A stretch of DNA of 64,000 nucleotides from Amblyomma americanum (lineage: Eukaryota > Arthropoda > Arachnida > Ixodida > Ixodidae): the NCBI RefSeq assembly GCF_052857255.1, contig NC_135502.1, positions 185,687,806 to 185,751,805 of the forward strand, read 5' to 3'. Below are positions 1 to 8,758 of this stretch, piece after piece. The notes under the pieces were generated by a model. It saw only the letters and a program-made list of their open reading frames with translations. It was not told where the DNA came from and searched no databases. The translations under genes and the position numbers were made by a program. The stretch's first letter is position 1. Every line of letters starts with the position of its first letter.

Positions 1-3000
1 GTCAAACAGCTTTAAACAGAGTCACACTCCCTTCATCGGAACGGGTAATGGTGGCACCGTGAGTGAGATGACGTTGAGGAAATATATCATATTTTTAGTT
101 GAGATTGTTGGTTTTGTTATACCAGGCTGCATTGCTCATGAGAACGCCTGGATTCCCGACCACGACCTGAAAACACTAAACAGACGTAACTCGAGAGTTA
201 CGACGCTACAAGGAACATCGAGCAACACGGCATCAGCCACTGTGGGAACAGTCCACCGCTGTCCCCGGCCCTCGGAGTAACTGGGAGCCGCTGCGACATC
301 GAAGTCAAACTTCTTTAAACAGAGTTAAGCTCCGTTCATCGCAACAGCGCATGGTGGCACCGTGAGCGAGATGACGTTGAGCAAATATATCATATTTTCA
401 GTTCAGATTGTTGGTTTTGTTATACCAGGCTGCAGTGCTCATGAGAACGCCTGGATTACCGACAGCGACCTGAAAACCCTGCACAGATGTAACTCCGAGA
501 GTTACGATGCTACAATGAACATCGAGCAACACGGCATCAGCCCCTGTGGGAACAGTCCACCACTCTGCACGGCAATCGGAGCAACATGGGAGCCGCTGCG
601 ACATCGAGGTCAAACTGCTTTAAAAAGAATCACGCTGCGTTCATCGAAACGGGGAATATTGGCGCCGTGAGCGAGATGACTTTGAGGAACTATTTCGTCT
701 TTTTGGTTCATATTGTTGGTTTTGTTCTACCTTGCTGCATTGCTCATGAGACCGCCTGGATTACCGACAGCGACCTGAAAACGCTGAACAGATGTAACTC
801 CGAGAGTTACGATGCTACAAGGAACATCAAGCAACACGGCATCAGCCCCTGTGGGAACAGTCCACCGTTCTGAACTGCCATCGGAGTAACATGGGAGCCG
901 CTGCGACATCGATGTCAAACTGCTTTAAAAAGAATCACGCTGCGTTCATCGAAACGGGGAATATTGGCGCCGTGAGCGAGATGACTTTCAGGAACTATTT
1001 CGTCTTTTTGGTTCAGATTGTTGGTTTTGTTCTACCTTGCTGCATTGCTCATGAGACAGCCTGGATAACCGACAGCTACCTGAAAACGCTGAACAGATGT
1101 AACTCCGAGAGTTACGATGCTACAAGGAACATCGAGCAACACGGCATAAGCCCCTGTGGGAACAGTCAACCGCTGTGCACGGCACTCGGAGTAACACGGG
1201 AGCAGCTGCGACATCGACGTCAAACTGCTTTAAACGGAGTCACGCTCCGTTCATCGGAACGGGCCATGGTGGCACTGTGAGCGAGATGACGTTGAGGAAC
1301 TGTATCACATTTTTAGTTGAGATTTTTGGTTTTGTTATACCAGGCTGCATTGTTCATGAGAACGCCTGGATTCCTGACCACGACCTGAAAGCACTAAACA
1401 GACGTAACTCCGAGAGTTACGATGCTACAAGGAACATCGAGCAACACGGCATCAGCCCCTGTGGGAACAGTCCACCGCTGTCCCCGGCCCTCGGAGTAAC
1501 TGGGAGCCGCTGCGACATCGAAGTCAAACTTCTTTAAACAGAGTTAAGCTCCGTTCATCGCAACAGCGCATGGTGGCACCGTGAGCGAGATGACGTTGAG
1601 GAAATATATCATATTTTTAGTTGAGATTTTTGGTTTTGTTCTACCTTGCTGCATTGCTCATGAGACCGCCTGGATTACCGACAGCTACCTGAAAATGCTG
1701 AACAGATGTAACTCCGAGAGTTACGATGCTACAAGGAACATCGAGCAACACGGCATCAGCCCCTGTGGGAACAGTCAACCGCTGTGCACGGCCCTCGGAG
1801 TAACACGGGAGCAGCTGCGAAACATCGACGTCAAGCTGCTTTGAACAGAGTCACGCTCCGTTCATCGGAACGAGGCGTGGTGGCCCCATGAACGAGATGA
1901 CGTTGAGGAACTGTTTCGTTTTTTTGGTTCAAATTGTTGATTTTGTCCTACCTGGCTGCATTGATCACGAGAACGCCTAGATTACCGACAGCGAACTGAA
2001 AACGTTGAACAGATGTAATACCGAGAGTTACAATGCTACAAGGAACATCGAGCAACACGGCATCAGCCTCTGTGGGAACAGTTCTCGGAGTAACATGGGA
2101 GCCGCTGCGACATCGACGTCGAACTGCTTTAAACAGAGTCACGCTCCGTTCATCGGAACGGGGCATGGTGGCGCCGTGAGCGAAATGACGCTGAGCAACA
2201 ATTTCGTCTTTTTGGTTCACATTGTTGGTTTTGTTCTACCTGGCTGCATTACTCACGAGAACGCCTGGACTACCGACAGCGACCTGAAAACGCTGAACAG
2301 ATGTAACTACGAGTGTTACGATGCTACAAGGAACATCGAGCAACCCGGCATCAGCCCATGTGGGAACAGTCCACCGCTCTGCACTGCCATCGGAGTAACA
2401 TGGGAGCCGCTGCGACATCGATGTCAAACTGCTTTAAAAAGAATCACGCTGCGTTCATCGAAACGGGAAATATTGGCGCCGTGAGCGAGATGACTTTTAG
2501 GAACTATTTCGTCTTTTTGGTTCAGATTGTTGGTTTTGTTCTACCTTGCTGCATTGCTCATGAGACCGCCTGGATTACCGACAGCTACCTGAAAACGCTG
2601 AACAGATGTAACTCCGAGAGTTACGATGCTACAAGGAACATCGAGCAACACGGCATCAGCCCCTGTGGGAACAGTCAACCGCTGTGCACGGCCCTCGGAG
2701 TAACACGGGAGCAGCTGCGACATCGACGTCAAACTGCTTTAAACGGAGTCAGCTCCGTTCATTGGAACGGGGCATGGTGGCACCGTGAGCGAGATGACGT
2801 TGATTAAATATTTTGTATTTTTAATTCAGATTCTTGGTTTTGTAATACCTGGCTGCATTGCTCATGAGAACGCCTGGATTCCCGACCACGACCTGAAAAC
2901 ACTAAACAGACGTAACTCCGAGAGATACGACGCTACAAGGAACATCGAGCAACACGCCATCAGCCCCTGTGGGAACAGCCCACCGCTGTCCCCGGCCCTC

Positions 3001-3754
3001 GGAGTAACCCGGGAGCCGCTGCGACATCGACGTCAAACAGCTTTAAACAGAGTCACACTCCCTCCATCGGAACGGGGAATGGTGGCACCGTAAGCGAGAT
3101 GACGTTGAGGAACTATTTCGTCTTCTTGGTTCAGATTGTTGGTTTTGTTCTACCTGGCTGCATTGCTCTTGAGCATGCCTGGATTACCGACAGCAACCTG
3201 AAAACGCTGCACAGATGTAACTCCGAGAGTTACGATTCTACAAGGAACATCGAGCAACACGGCATCAGCCCCTGTGGGAACAGTCCACCGCTCTGCACGG
3301 CCATCGGAGTTACATGGGAGGCGCTGCGACATCGACCTCAAACTGCTTTAAAAAGAATCACGCTGCGTTCATCGAAACGGAGAATATTTTCGCAGTGAGC
3401 GAGATGACTTTGAGGAACTATTTCGTCTTTTTGGTTCAGATTGTTGGTTTTGTTCTACCTTGCTGCATTGCTCATGAGACCGCCTGGATTACCGAGAGCT
3501 ACCTCAAAACGTTGAACAGATGTAACTCCGAGAGTTACGATGCTACAAGGAACATCGAGCAACACGGCATCAGCCCGTGTGGGAACAGTCCACCGCCCTC
3601 CATAGCCCTCGGAGTAACATGGGAGCCGCTGCGACATCGACGTAAAGCTGCTTTGAACAGAGTCACGCTCCGTTCATCGGAACGGGGCCTGGTGGCACCG
3701 TGAGCGAGATGACGTTGAGGAAATATATCATATTTTTAGTTGAGATTGTTGGTT
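1..3754. repeat. Satellite block 1 (about 305-bp tandem monomer)
   Basis: About twelve head-to-tail monomers. Each starts at a GTGAGCGAGATGACG-like box, seen near 59, 362, 667, 972, 1277, 1581, 1888, 2176, 2481, 2785, 3090, 3395 and 3700, so the spacing is mostly 304-305 bp. From the box, a monomer has a T-rich stretch (about bases 20-67), a hairpin GTAACTCCGAGAGTTAC (about base 128), and a TTCATCGGAACGGGG-like box (about base 279). At least three subtypes differ in the T-rich part: AAATATATCAT, AACTATTTCGTC and ATTAAATATTTTG. Monomers carry open frames of 86-129 codons, but 305 is not a multiple of three, so frames do not run on between monomers. Differences between two common subtypes at seven adjacent variable codons are five replacement and two silent, as expected without protein constraint. 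No host gene is visible. The last monomer is cut at ...GATTGTTGGTT by LINE copy 1. Confidence 0.95.
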
Positions 3755-4060
3755 CATCATCATCATCATCATTTATTGAACCCTTAAAGATCCCGTCTGG
3801 GACATTACATAAGGGGGGGGGGGGAAGACAGTGATGTGAAACGGTCACACAAAGGCATGTAAGCATAAAAAAGCAAAAAAACAGGAATAACAAGTTTGAC
3901 GTGAAATTAGCGTCAGATGATTCAAATAGAACAGAATATACATGGAAAAGCAGTAAAAAAAGTACGAAAATAAATAAGTGGGAAAACACTTGTGGGGGGG
4001 GGGGGTGTCACAATAACACAAGCAGTTCAAATTGCACGCAGAGCATCGCGAGGGAAGCAG
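3755..4060 (-). other. LINE copy 1 3' untranslated region and tail
   Basis: Non-coding 3' end, read on the minus strand. It holds two C tracts, seen as 12 G each on the plus strand near 3813 and 4003. It ends with an AATAAA polyadenylation signal (complement at 3772-3777) directly followed by about six GAT repeats that abut the satellite. The tract lengths differ between the three copies (12/12, 14/14 and 13/15 G), so they are the fastest-changing part of the element. A short simple-repeat tail instead of poly(A) is usual for CR1/L2-type LINEs. Confidence 0.8.
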
Positions 4061-4667
4061 CTATAGTTGGATCAAGTGGTCTGTTATTAGCTGCCTAAAT
4101 CTGGTGGGATTAGTTTCGATGACAACGGTTTCAGGATGATTGTTCCATTCCTCTATGGCGATGGGAAGGAAAGATTTGTTGAAAGCGTTGGATGAACCAT
4201 GCAACCGCTGAATGCTGAGGGAGTTGAATAATCGGCGAGATGAGCGTAAGGGAGTGGATAACAAAGTCTGGCGTAGTGCGGGGAAGATAAAGTATAGTTT
4301 GTGGAAAAGACAAAGAATTGATACTTTTCTGCGGAATGCTAATGGTTCAAGGCCGAGAGACGATTTTAGGTTGGTAACGCTGTGTCGAGACGAATACTGC
4401 GATGTTGTGAAGCGCGCTGCCCGATTCTGGATAGCTTCTAGCAGTTGTATTAAGTAGACCTGGTGAGGGTTTCATATTGCTGAGGCATATTCCATTTTAG
4501 CGCGAATGAATGTTTCGTATGCTTGTTGTCTGATTGGTGCAGGGGACATTGATAGTGATCTTCGGATAAAGCCAAGAGCTCTGGAAGTACTTGCGAAAGT
4601 TTGATAATGTGATCTGACCATGTTAATTTGTTAGTTATTTCGACGCCAAGGTACCTGTAAGAATTTG
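4061..4667 (-). pseudogene. LINE copy 1 ORF2 C-terminal tail, out of frame
   Basis: The thumb and C-terminal part of the reverse transcriptase, separated from ORF2 by a frameshift. In another frame just downstream of the ORF2 stop it reads YRYLGVEI, the segment that usually follows the RT palm in LINEs. It ends with a run containing RRLFNSLSIQRL and a TAG at 4061-4063. There are three lesions: the frameshift near 4668, shared by all copies; a TGA at 4472-4474 where the family normally has Trp (AIWNP-type motif), also shared by all copies; and a one-base loss near 4595 shared only with copy 3. ORF2 therefore cannot make a complete C terminus in this copy. Confidence 0.8.
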
Positions 4668-6860
4668 TTACTGACAGCGAACAGAGTTCAGGGAGTACTG
4701 GAAATTAGTAATGGAACGTTTGCGTGATATGTGCATGCATTTACATTTCGAAATATTAAGCTGCATGAGCCAGTTGGAGCACCATTTCTGTATTTTATTT
4801 AGGTCGTCCTGTAATAATTCCTGGTCAGTGTTATGAGATATGCGGCGATAAATGACGCAATCATCCGCAAAAAGACGGACAGATGACGAGATTCCAGATG
4901 GCAGGTCGTTGATGAAGATTAGGAAGAGCAGCGGAGCAAGGACGGAACCCTGGGGTACACCGGAGATAACTACGGTAGTTGCAGATACGTGATTAGCGAT
5001 GACGGTGAACTGCGAGCGATTAGTCAAGAAGCAGCGAATCCAGGAAAAGACTAGAGGGTCGAGTGACAGGCATGCGAGTTTAAAGATGAGACGTTGGTGA
5101 GGAACGCGATCAAATGCTTTAGAGAAATCTAGGTAAATGGCGTCTGTTTGAAATAAAGAATCTAGACTTAGATGAAGATCAGTTGTGAATTCGAAGAGTT
5201 GTGTTTCACATGAGAAGCCTGCCCTGAAACCATGCTGTTTGGGAAAGAAAAAAGAGTTTTTATCGAGGTGATCTGCAATGTTGGAGTACAGTATATGCTC
5301 AAAGAGTTTACACGAGATGCATGTTAATGAAATAGGACGATAATTCGAGGGGTCAGAGCGGTCACCGGTCTTAAAAACGGGCACAACTTTGCTTGTTTTC
5401 CAATCGTCCGGAATTTGGCCGGTCTTTCGAGATTGGTCGAAAATGAGCTGTAGGATTTGGCTAGACAATTCTTTGGTTCCTTTGAGGATTTTGGCAGGTA
5501 TGTTGTCGGGTCCTGGGGAAGTAGACGGCTTGAGATTTTCGATGAGCTTAGAAATTCCCTCAGATGTGATAATAACAGGTGGCATTGAATCAAAATTAAG
5601 TTGCGGTAAAGTAGTCCTGTTGTCCGGTGGTTCGTGGGTGAAGACTGAGGTGAAGTAGGAATTCGTAGTATCAGAGCGTTCTGAAAGCGGAACGTGTGTG
5701 CCATCTTGTCTTCTCAAAGAAATGTTGTATGAGCTGTTTTTGTTGGGCGTTATCAGATTCCAGAATTTCTTTGGGTTGGAGCGCATTATGTCTAGGAGAT
5801 CATGATTGTAGAATTTTCTTTTAGACGACCGTAATAACTGGGTGTATTCGCGAAGACTGGCGAAGTATTTGTTCCATTTGACAGATGATGTAGAATTTTT
5901 GGCATTACGGAGGAGGCGTTTTTCCTTCCGCGATAATTTGCGCAAGGCATTCGAAAACCAAGGCTTTGTGGCGTCGCCGCGTATGCATATGAGTGGTACG
6001 TAAGCGTCAATGAGCGACAAAAGTTTGTGCTTAAAAAGGCACCAGTTTTCATTAACGGATTTCGTAGACATGGATAGGAGGAAAGCAGCGAAAAATTGAT
6101 CGAGGTCGGAGTTCACACTCGCTAAGTCGGCATTACGATAATCGCGGATGTATTTGACGGATGGTTGGTGGGCGGAAATTTCAATGGTTAGGTCGAAAAA
6201 CAAGAGACTGTGATCACTGAGTCCACTAGATTGCGAAAGTGATTGGATTAATTCTGGACTGGAGACAAGAATGAGGTCAAGGATGTTTGAGCCCCGCGTT
6301 GGCTCATGAACTGCTTGGAAGAGGTTGAATGTAAGGACGAGTTCAAGGAAGTCTTTAGATTGGCGAGACGATGCTGTTAAAGCTTCCCAGTCGATATCCG
6401 GGTAGTTGAAATCGCCACAGAGTATAAAATTGGCGTGGGGAAGTCGAGAATGCAGGTCTTGAAGCACACAGTGAAGGTCCGTAATGAAAGATTGATCTGT
6501 GTCAGGTGCTCGATAGCATGCAATTACTAGGTTGGTACGAGACGGAAGACAGATTTTAAGACATATTATTTCGCTGCGGCAATTAATCTCGACTAGAGCG
6601 GATGGAATGTTAGATTTGACAAGAGCAAGAATGCCCCCTCCCCTGCTACCTATTCTATCTCGCCTGTAGAAATGAAAGGACCGGTTGTCTTGCAGCAGTT
6701 CTGCGTCTTGAATATCAGGTGTTAGCCAAGATTCGGTAAATACCGCAATGTCAGTGTTATGATCTTCAAGGACGGTTTCGGCTATTTCTTTTTTTGGCAG
6801 GTAACTGCGTATGTTGGTCATCAGGACAGAAGCTTTCTGATAAGTTGTGGTAGAACGCAA
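4668..6860 (-). CDS. LINE copy 1 ORF2: AP endonuclease and reverse transcriptase
   Basis: Enzyme for target-primed reverse transcription: it nicks genomic DNA and copies element RNA there. Residues 1-230 are an APE-type endonuclease with Asn16 (TNIRS), Glu43 (FTESW), a CGDFN motif at 148-152 and Ser-Asp-His at 215-217. Residues about 485-710 are the RT, with YLDFSKAFDRVPH (catalytic Asp578), SGVPQGSVLAPLLF and FADD at 664-667. The position used here as residue 1 is a TTG; the first in-frame ATG is residue 14 at 6819-6821, right at the start of the endonuclease. Upstream the frame stays open to the ORF1 TAG at 6918-6920. The frame ends at TAA 4668-4670, too early for a complete RT, because of the shared frameshift. 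Functional activity is unlikely, though both catalytic centres are intact. Confidence 0.92.
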   Translation of the reverse strand: MRSTTTYQKASVLMTNIRSYLPKKEIAETVLEDHNTDIAVFTESWLTPDIQDAELLQDNRSFHFYRRDRIGSRGGGILALVKSNIPSALVEINCRSEIICLKICLPSRTNLVIACYRAPDTDQSFITDLHCVLQDLHSRLPHANFILCGDFNYPDIDWEALTASSRQSKDFLELVLTFNLFQAVHEPTRGSNILDLILVSSPELIQSLSQSSGLSDHSLLFFDLTIEISAHQPSVKYIRDYRNADLASVNSDLDQFFAAFLLSMSTKSVNENWCLFKHKLLSLIDAYVPLICIRGDATKPWFSNALRKLSRKEKRLLRNAKNSTSSVKWNKYFASLREYTQLLRSSKRKFYNHDLLDIMRSNPKKFWNLITPNKNSSYNISLRRQDGTHVPLSERSDTTNSYFTSVFTHEPPDNRTTLPQLNFDSMPPVIITSEGISKLIENLKPSTSPGPDNIPAKILKGTKELSSQILQLIFDQSRKTGQIPDDWKTSKVVPVFKTGDRSDPSNYRPISLTCISCKLFEHILYSNIADHLDKNSFFFPKQHGFRAGFSCETQLFEFTTDLHLSLDSLFQTDAIYLDFSKAFDRVPHQRLIFKLACLSLDPLVFSWIRCFLTNRSQFTVIANHVSATTVVISGVPQGSVLAPLLFLIFINDLPSGISSSVRLFADDCVIYRRISHNTDQELLQDDLNKIQKWCSNWLMQLNISKCKCMHISRKRSITNFQYSLNSVRCQ

Positions 6861-6917
6861 GCGTTTGGATGGTTGAACCTGCTGTAAAAACGGGACACAT
6901 GGCGCCTTGGCTAATCG

Positions 6918-8459
6918 CTATGGTTTAAGTTCTACAATGGAATCCGTTTCAGCGTTGAAAGTGAACTGCCTTTTGCCGATAAGTAACTTGTCGAAGCGGA
7001 TCTTAAATGAGGCGTTGCTTTGTTGGCCGTAAGAAAAAAGTTTTTTCCTCGCTTGTCGAACTTTCGCGGAATAGTCCTCACGAACTGAGAATGAGGTATC
7101 TTTAAGTTTATGCCCTGCAACAAGAATTCTTGATTTATCTTTAAAGTGTGCCAGTTTAACAATTATTGGGCGGTTTTTGTCTGTTTGGAAACGGCCCAGT
7201 CGATGCGCGCGTTCGATGTCTTGGCTATCAATAGTAATGTCTAGGTGTTCGGAGCAGAAAGAAATAATATGTGCTTCAGACTGTGCCCAACTTTCGCGGG
7301 GCTCATCCTGAAGACCGAGAAACAATAAGTTCGAGCGGCGCAAGCGGTTTTCAGCGTCGTCGCACTTGTTTGTTAATGCTTTTACATTTGAAGTAAGTCT
7401 GGCCAAGTCGGTGTTATTTACAGATGCAGCAACATTTTCCGGATTAGATTCGACTGTTTTTTCCAGTGTTTCGACCCGCGCTGAAAGACGGCGGACCGAG
7501 TCTTCAATGTTTGTTTGAGCAGAACGGATCAAGGCAAGCTCTGCAATTACAGTGCTCTGAGAGGATTCAATGCGTGATATGGCTTCGGAAATTGATTCTA
7601 GAGACGGCGGAGCTTTGCTTTCGGTCGGGCCTGGGTTCAATTCGACTTCCCCAGATAACATGAGCAGAAGACAAGTCAGGTGGACGTTGAGGCAGAAGGG
7701 GCAAGCAATATACAGCAACCTTTTGCAACAGTCAATGGCGTCAATGGGGCACGACACCGCTAGCAAGAACGGGTCACTAGAGCGGCAGGAAGCGGCACAG
7801 GGTAGATAACTAACCTGCAGTAGGTGAAGAAAGGGCGATTGCATGACGAGTTCCGATGCGGTGGCGTGCCCCAAATGGCCCCAGCAATACAGCGGCTTAT
7901 GTAGGTGGCGGGTTCCGGTGTTCGTGCCCGGTTGCCAGATGACGGCCTGGTCCACCGCTGCAAGCAGCGGATGCAGGTCAGGGTGGTCGTTGTCGAAGAT
8001 GTCGTTGTCGGCAGGCAGCCAGGAGGACTCGGTAGCCTCATGCGTCGCGAAAAAGCCTGAGCTTTCGGCGCTGATACTTGAAGTGGCGGGAAGCCATATC
8101 AGGATAGCCTGCAGTAGGTGAAGAAAGGGCGATTGCATGACGAGTTCCGATGCGGTGGCGTGCCCCAAATGGCCCCAGCAATACAGCGGCTTATGTAGGT
8201 GGCGGGTTCCGGTGTTCGTGCCCGGTTGCCAGATCACGGGCTGGTCCACCGCTGCAAGCAGCGGATGCAGGTCAGGGTGGTCGTTGTCGAAGTCGTTGTC
8301 GGCAGGCAGCCAGGAGGACTCGGTAGCGTCATGCGTCGCGAAAAAGCCTGAGCTTTCGGCGCTGATACTTGAAGTGGCGGGAAGCCATATCAGGATAGCC
8401 TGCAGTAGGTGAAGAAAGGGCGATTGCATGACGAGTTCCGATGCGGTGGCGTGCCCCAA
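6918..8459 (-). CDS. LINE copy 1 ORF1: RNA-binding protein with 2A-like motif
   Basis: Nucleic-acid chaperone type ORF1. In the 513-residue frame, residues 1-216 come from the 5' tandem monomers. A Cys-rich hydrophobic stretch (about 217-266) leads into a 2A-like motif, SGEVELNPGP, ending at Pro278. Residues about 286-375 are predicted coiled coil. Residues about 376-500 resemble the L1 ORF1p RRM-like and C-terminal domains, with LLFLGL at 378-383 and IERAHRLG at 416-423. The frame begins at a TTG; the outermost 5' monomer is out of frame here, so candidate true starts are the ATG in VMQSPF or one near the 2A motif. It ends at TAG 6918-6920, in frame with ORF2. The domain assignment rests on motif memory and was not searched. 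Confidence 0.82.
   Translation of the reverse strand: MGHATASELVMQSPFLHLLQAILIWLPATSSISAESSGFFATHDATESSWLPADNDFDNDHPDLHPLLAAVDQPVIWQPGTNTGTRHLHKPLYCWGHLGHATASELVMQSPFLHLLQAILIWLPATSSISAESSGFFATHEATESSWLPADNDIFDNDHPDLHPLLAAVDQAVIWQPGTNTGTRHLHKPLYCWGHLGHATASELVMQSPFLHLLQVSYLPCAASCRSSDPFLLAVSCPIDAIDCCKRLLYIACPFCLNVHLTCLLLMLSGEVELNPGPTESKAPPSLESISEAISRIESSQSTVIAELALIRSAQTNIEDSVRRLSARVETLEKTVESNPENVAASVNNTDLARLTSNVKALTNKCDDAENRLRRSNLLFLGLQDEPRESWAQSEAHIISFCSEHLDITIDSQDIERAHRLGRFQTDKNRPIIVKLAHFKDKSRILVAGHKLKDTSFSVREDYSAKVRQARKKLFSYGQQSNASFKIRFDKLLIGKRQFTFNAETDSIVELKP
7626..7661 (-). other. 2A-like ribosome-skipping motif in LINE copy 1 ORF1
   Basis: Encodes MLSGEVELNPGP after a leucine-rich run (TCLLL). 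The 2A consensus is D-[VI]-E-x-N-P-G-P; here the first Asp is Glu. Skipping, if it occurs, would be between Gly (7629-7631) and Pro (7626-7628). 2A-like sequences near the ORF1 N terminus are known in several animal APE-type LINEs. Activity of the Glu variant is not shown by the sequence. Confidence 0.7.
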
Positions 8460-8758
8460 ATGGCCCCAGCAATACAGCGGCTTATGTAGGTGGCGGGTTC
8501 CGGTGTTCGTGCCCGGTTGCCAGATGACGGGTTGGTCCAGCGCTGCAAGCAGCGGATGCAGGTCAGGGTGGTCGTTGTCAAAGAAGTCGTTGTCGGCAGG
8601 CAGCCAGGAGGACTCGGTAGCGTCATGCGTCGCGACAAAAGCCTGAGCTTTCGGCGCTGATACTTGAAGTGGCGGGAAGCCATATCAGGATAGCCTGCAG
8701 TAGGTGAAGAAAGGGCGATTGCATGACGAGTTCCGATGCGTTGGCGTGCCCGGTGGCG
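7814..8758 (-). repeat. LINE copy 1 5' tandem monomers (about 294 bp)
   Basis: Three complete monomers plus a short truncated fourth. The landmark GCATGACGAGTTCC recurs with its ATG at 7843, 8137, 8428 and 8723 (spacing 294, 291, 295). On the minus strand monomers of 97-98 codons read through as protein containing HATASELVMQSPFLHLLQ and SSWLPADND. The third interval carries an extra base (GCGACAAAAGCC instead of GCGAAAAAGCC) that shifts the outermost monomer out of frame; copy 3 shares this. 5' monomer arrays in other LINEs, such as mouse L1, act as promoters, so this may be promoter, coding sequence or both. The array stops at CGGTGGCG, the junction with satellite. Confidence 0.88.

Larger units (their letters stand above)
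3755..8758 (-). mobile_element. Non-LTR retrotransposon (LINE), CR1/L2-like, copy 1
   Basis: A 5.0-kb element read on the minus strand. From 5' to 3' it has tandem 5' monomers (8758-7814), ORF1 (8459-6918), ORF2 with endonuclease and reverse transcriptase (6860-4668), an out-of-frame ORF2 tail (4667-4061), a 3' untranslated region, and a GAT-repeat tail at 3755. The left flank ends in the satellite at ...TTGTTGGTT and the right flank resumes at TGTTATACCAGG. One T of the monomer is lost and there is no target-site duplication. The endonuclease and RT motifs and the repeat tail fit the CR1/L2 part of the Jockey superfamily; the exact clade is inferred. The same junctions recur in copies 2 and 3, so this is one ancestral insertion that was copied with its satellite. 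Confidence 0.93.

Noticed and set aside
398..613. Recurrent antisense frames of 60-71 codons in the satellite
   Set aside because: They are the reverse-strand shadow of the same conserved segment and have no independent support.
362..970. Monomer as an in-frame exon with a 67-base intron
   Set aside because: The 304-bp monomers would give 237-base exons, but those have a one-base loss leading to TAA before the end. The 305-bp monomers give 238 bases and meet TGA after joining. Many subtypes also lack the AG (CTACCTTGC).
59..3700. Satellite open frames of 73-164 codons as a tandem family of small secreted proteins (hydrophobic start, Cys residues)
   Set aside because: The starts are mostly GTG; frames overlap and change between monomers because the period is not a multiple of three. 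Variation between subtypes is about five replacement to two silent changes, and many monomers carry stops (GCCTAGATTA) or frameshifts.
3756..3772. The CAT repeat as an independent microsatellite
   Set aside because: It is present at the same place in all copies, directly after the AATAAA signal, so it is the LINE's own 3' tail.
3755..8758. LINE insertion with target-site duplication
   Set aside because: Flanks read GGTT on the left and TGTTATACC on the right; compared with intact monomers one T is missing, and no repeated flank is found.
7814..8758. Relationship between the LINE 5' monomers (294 bp) and the satellite (305 bp)
   Set aside because: The lengths are similar by chance; the sequences show no resemblance on either strand.
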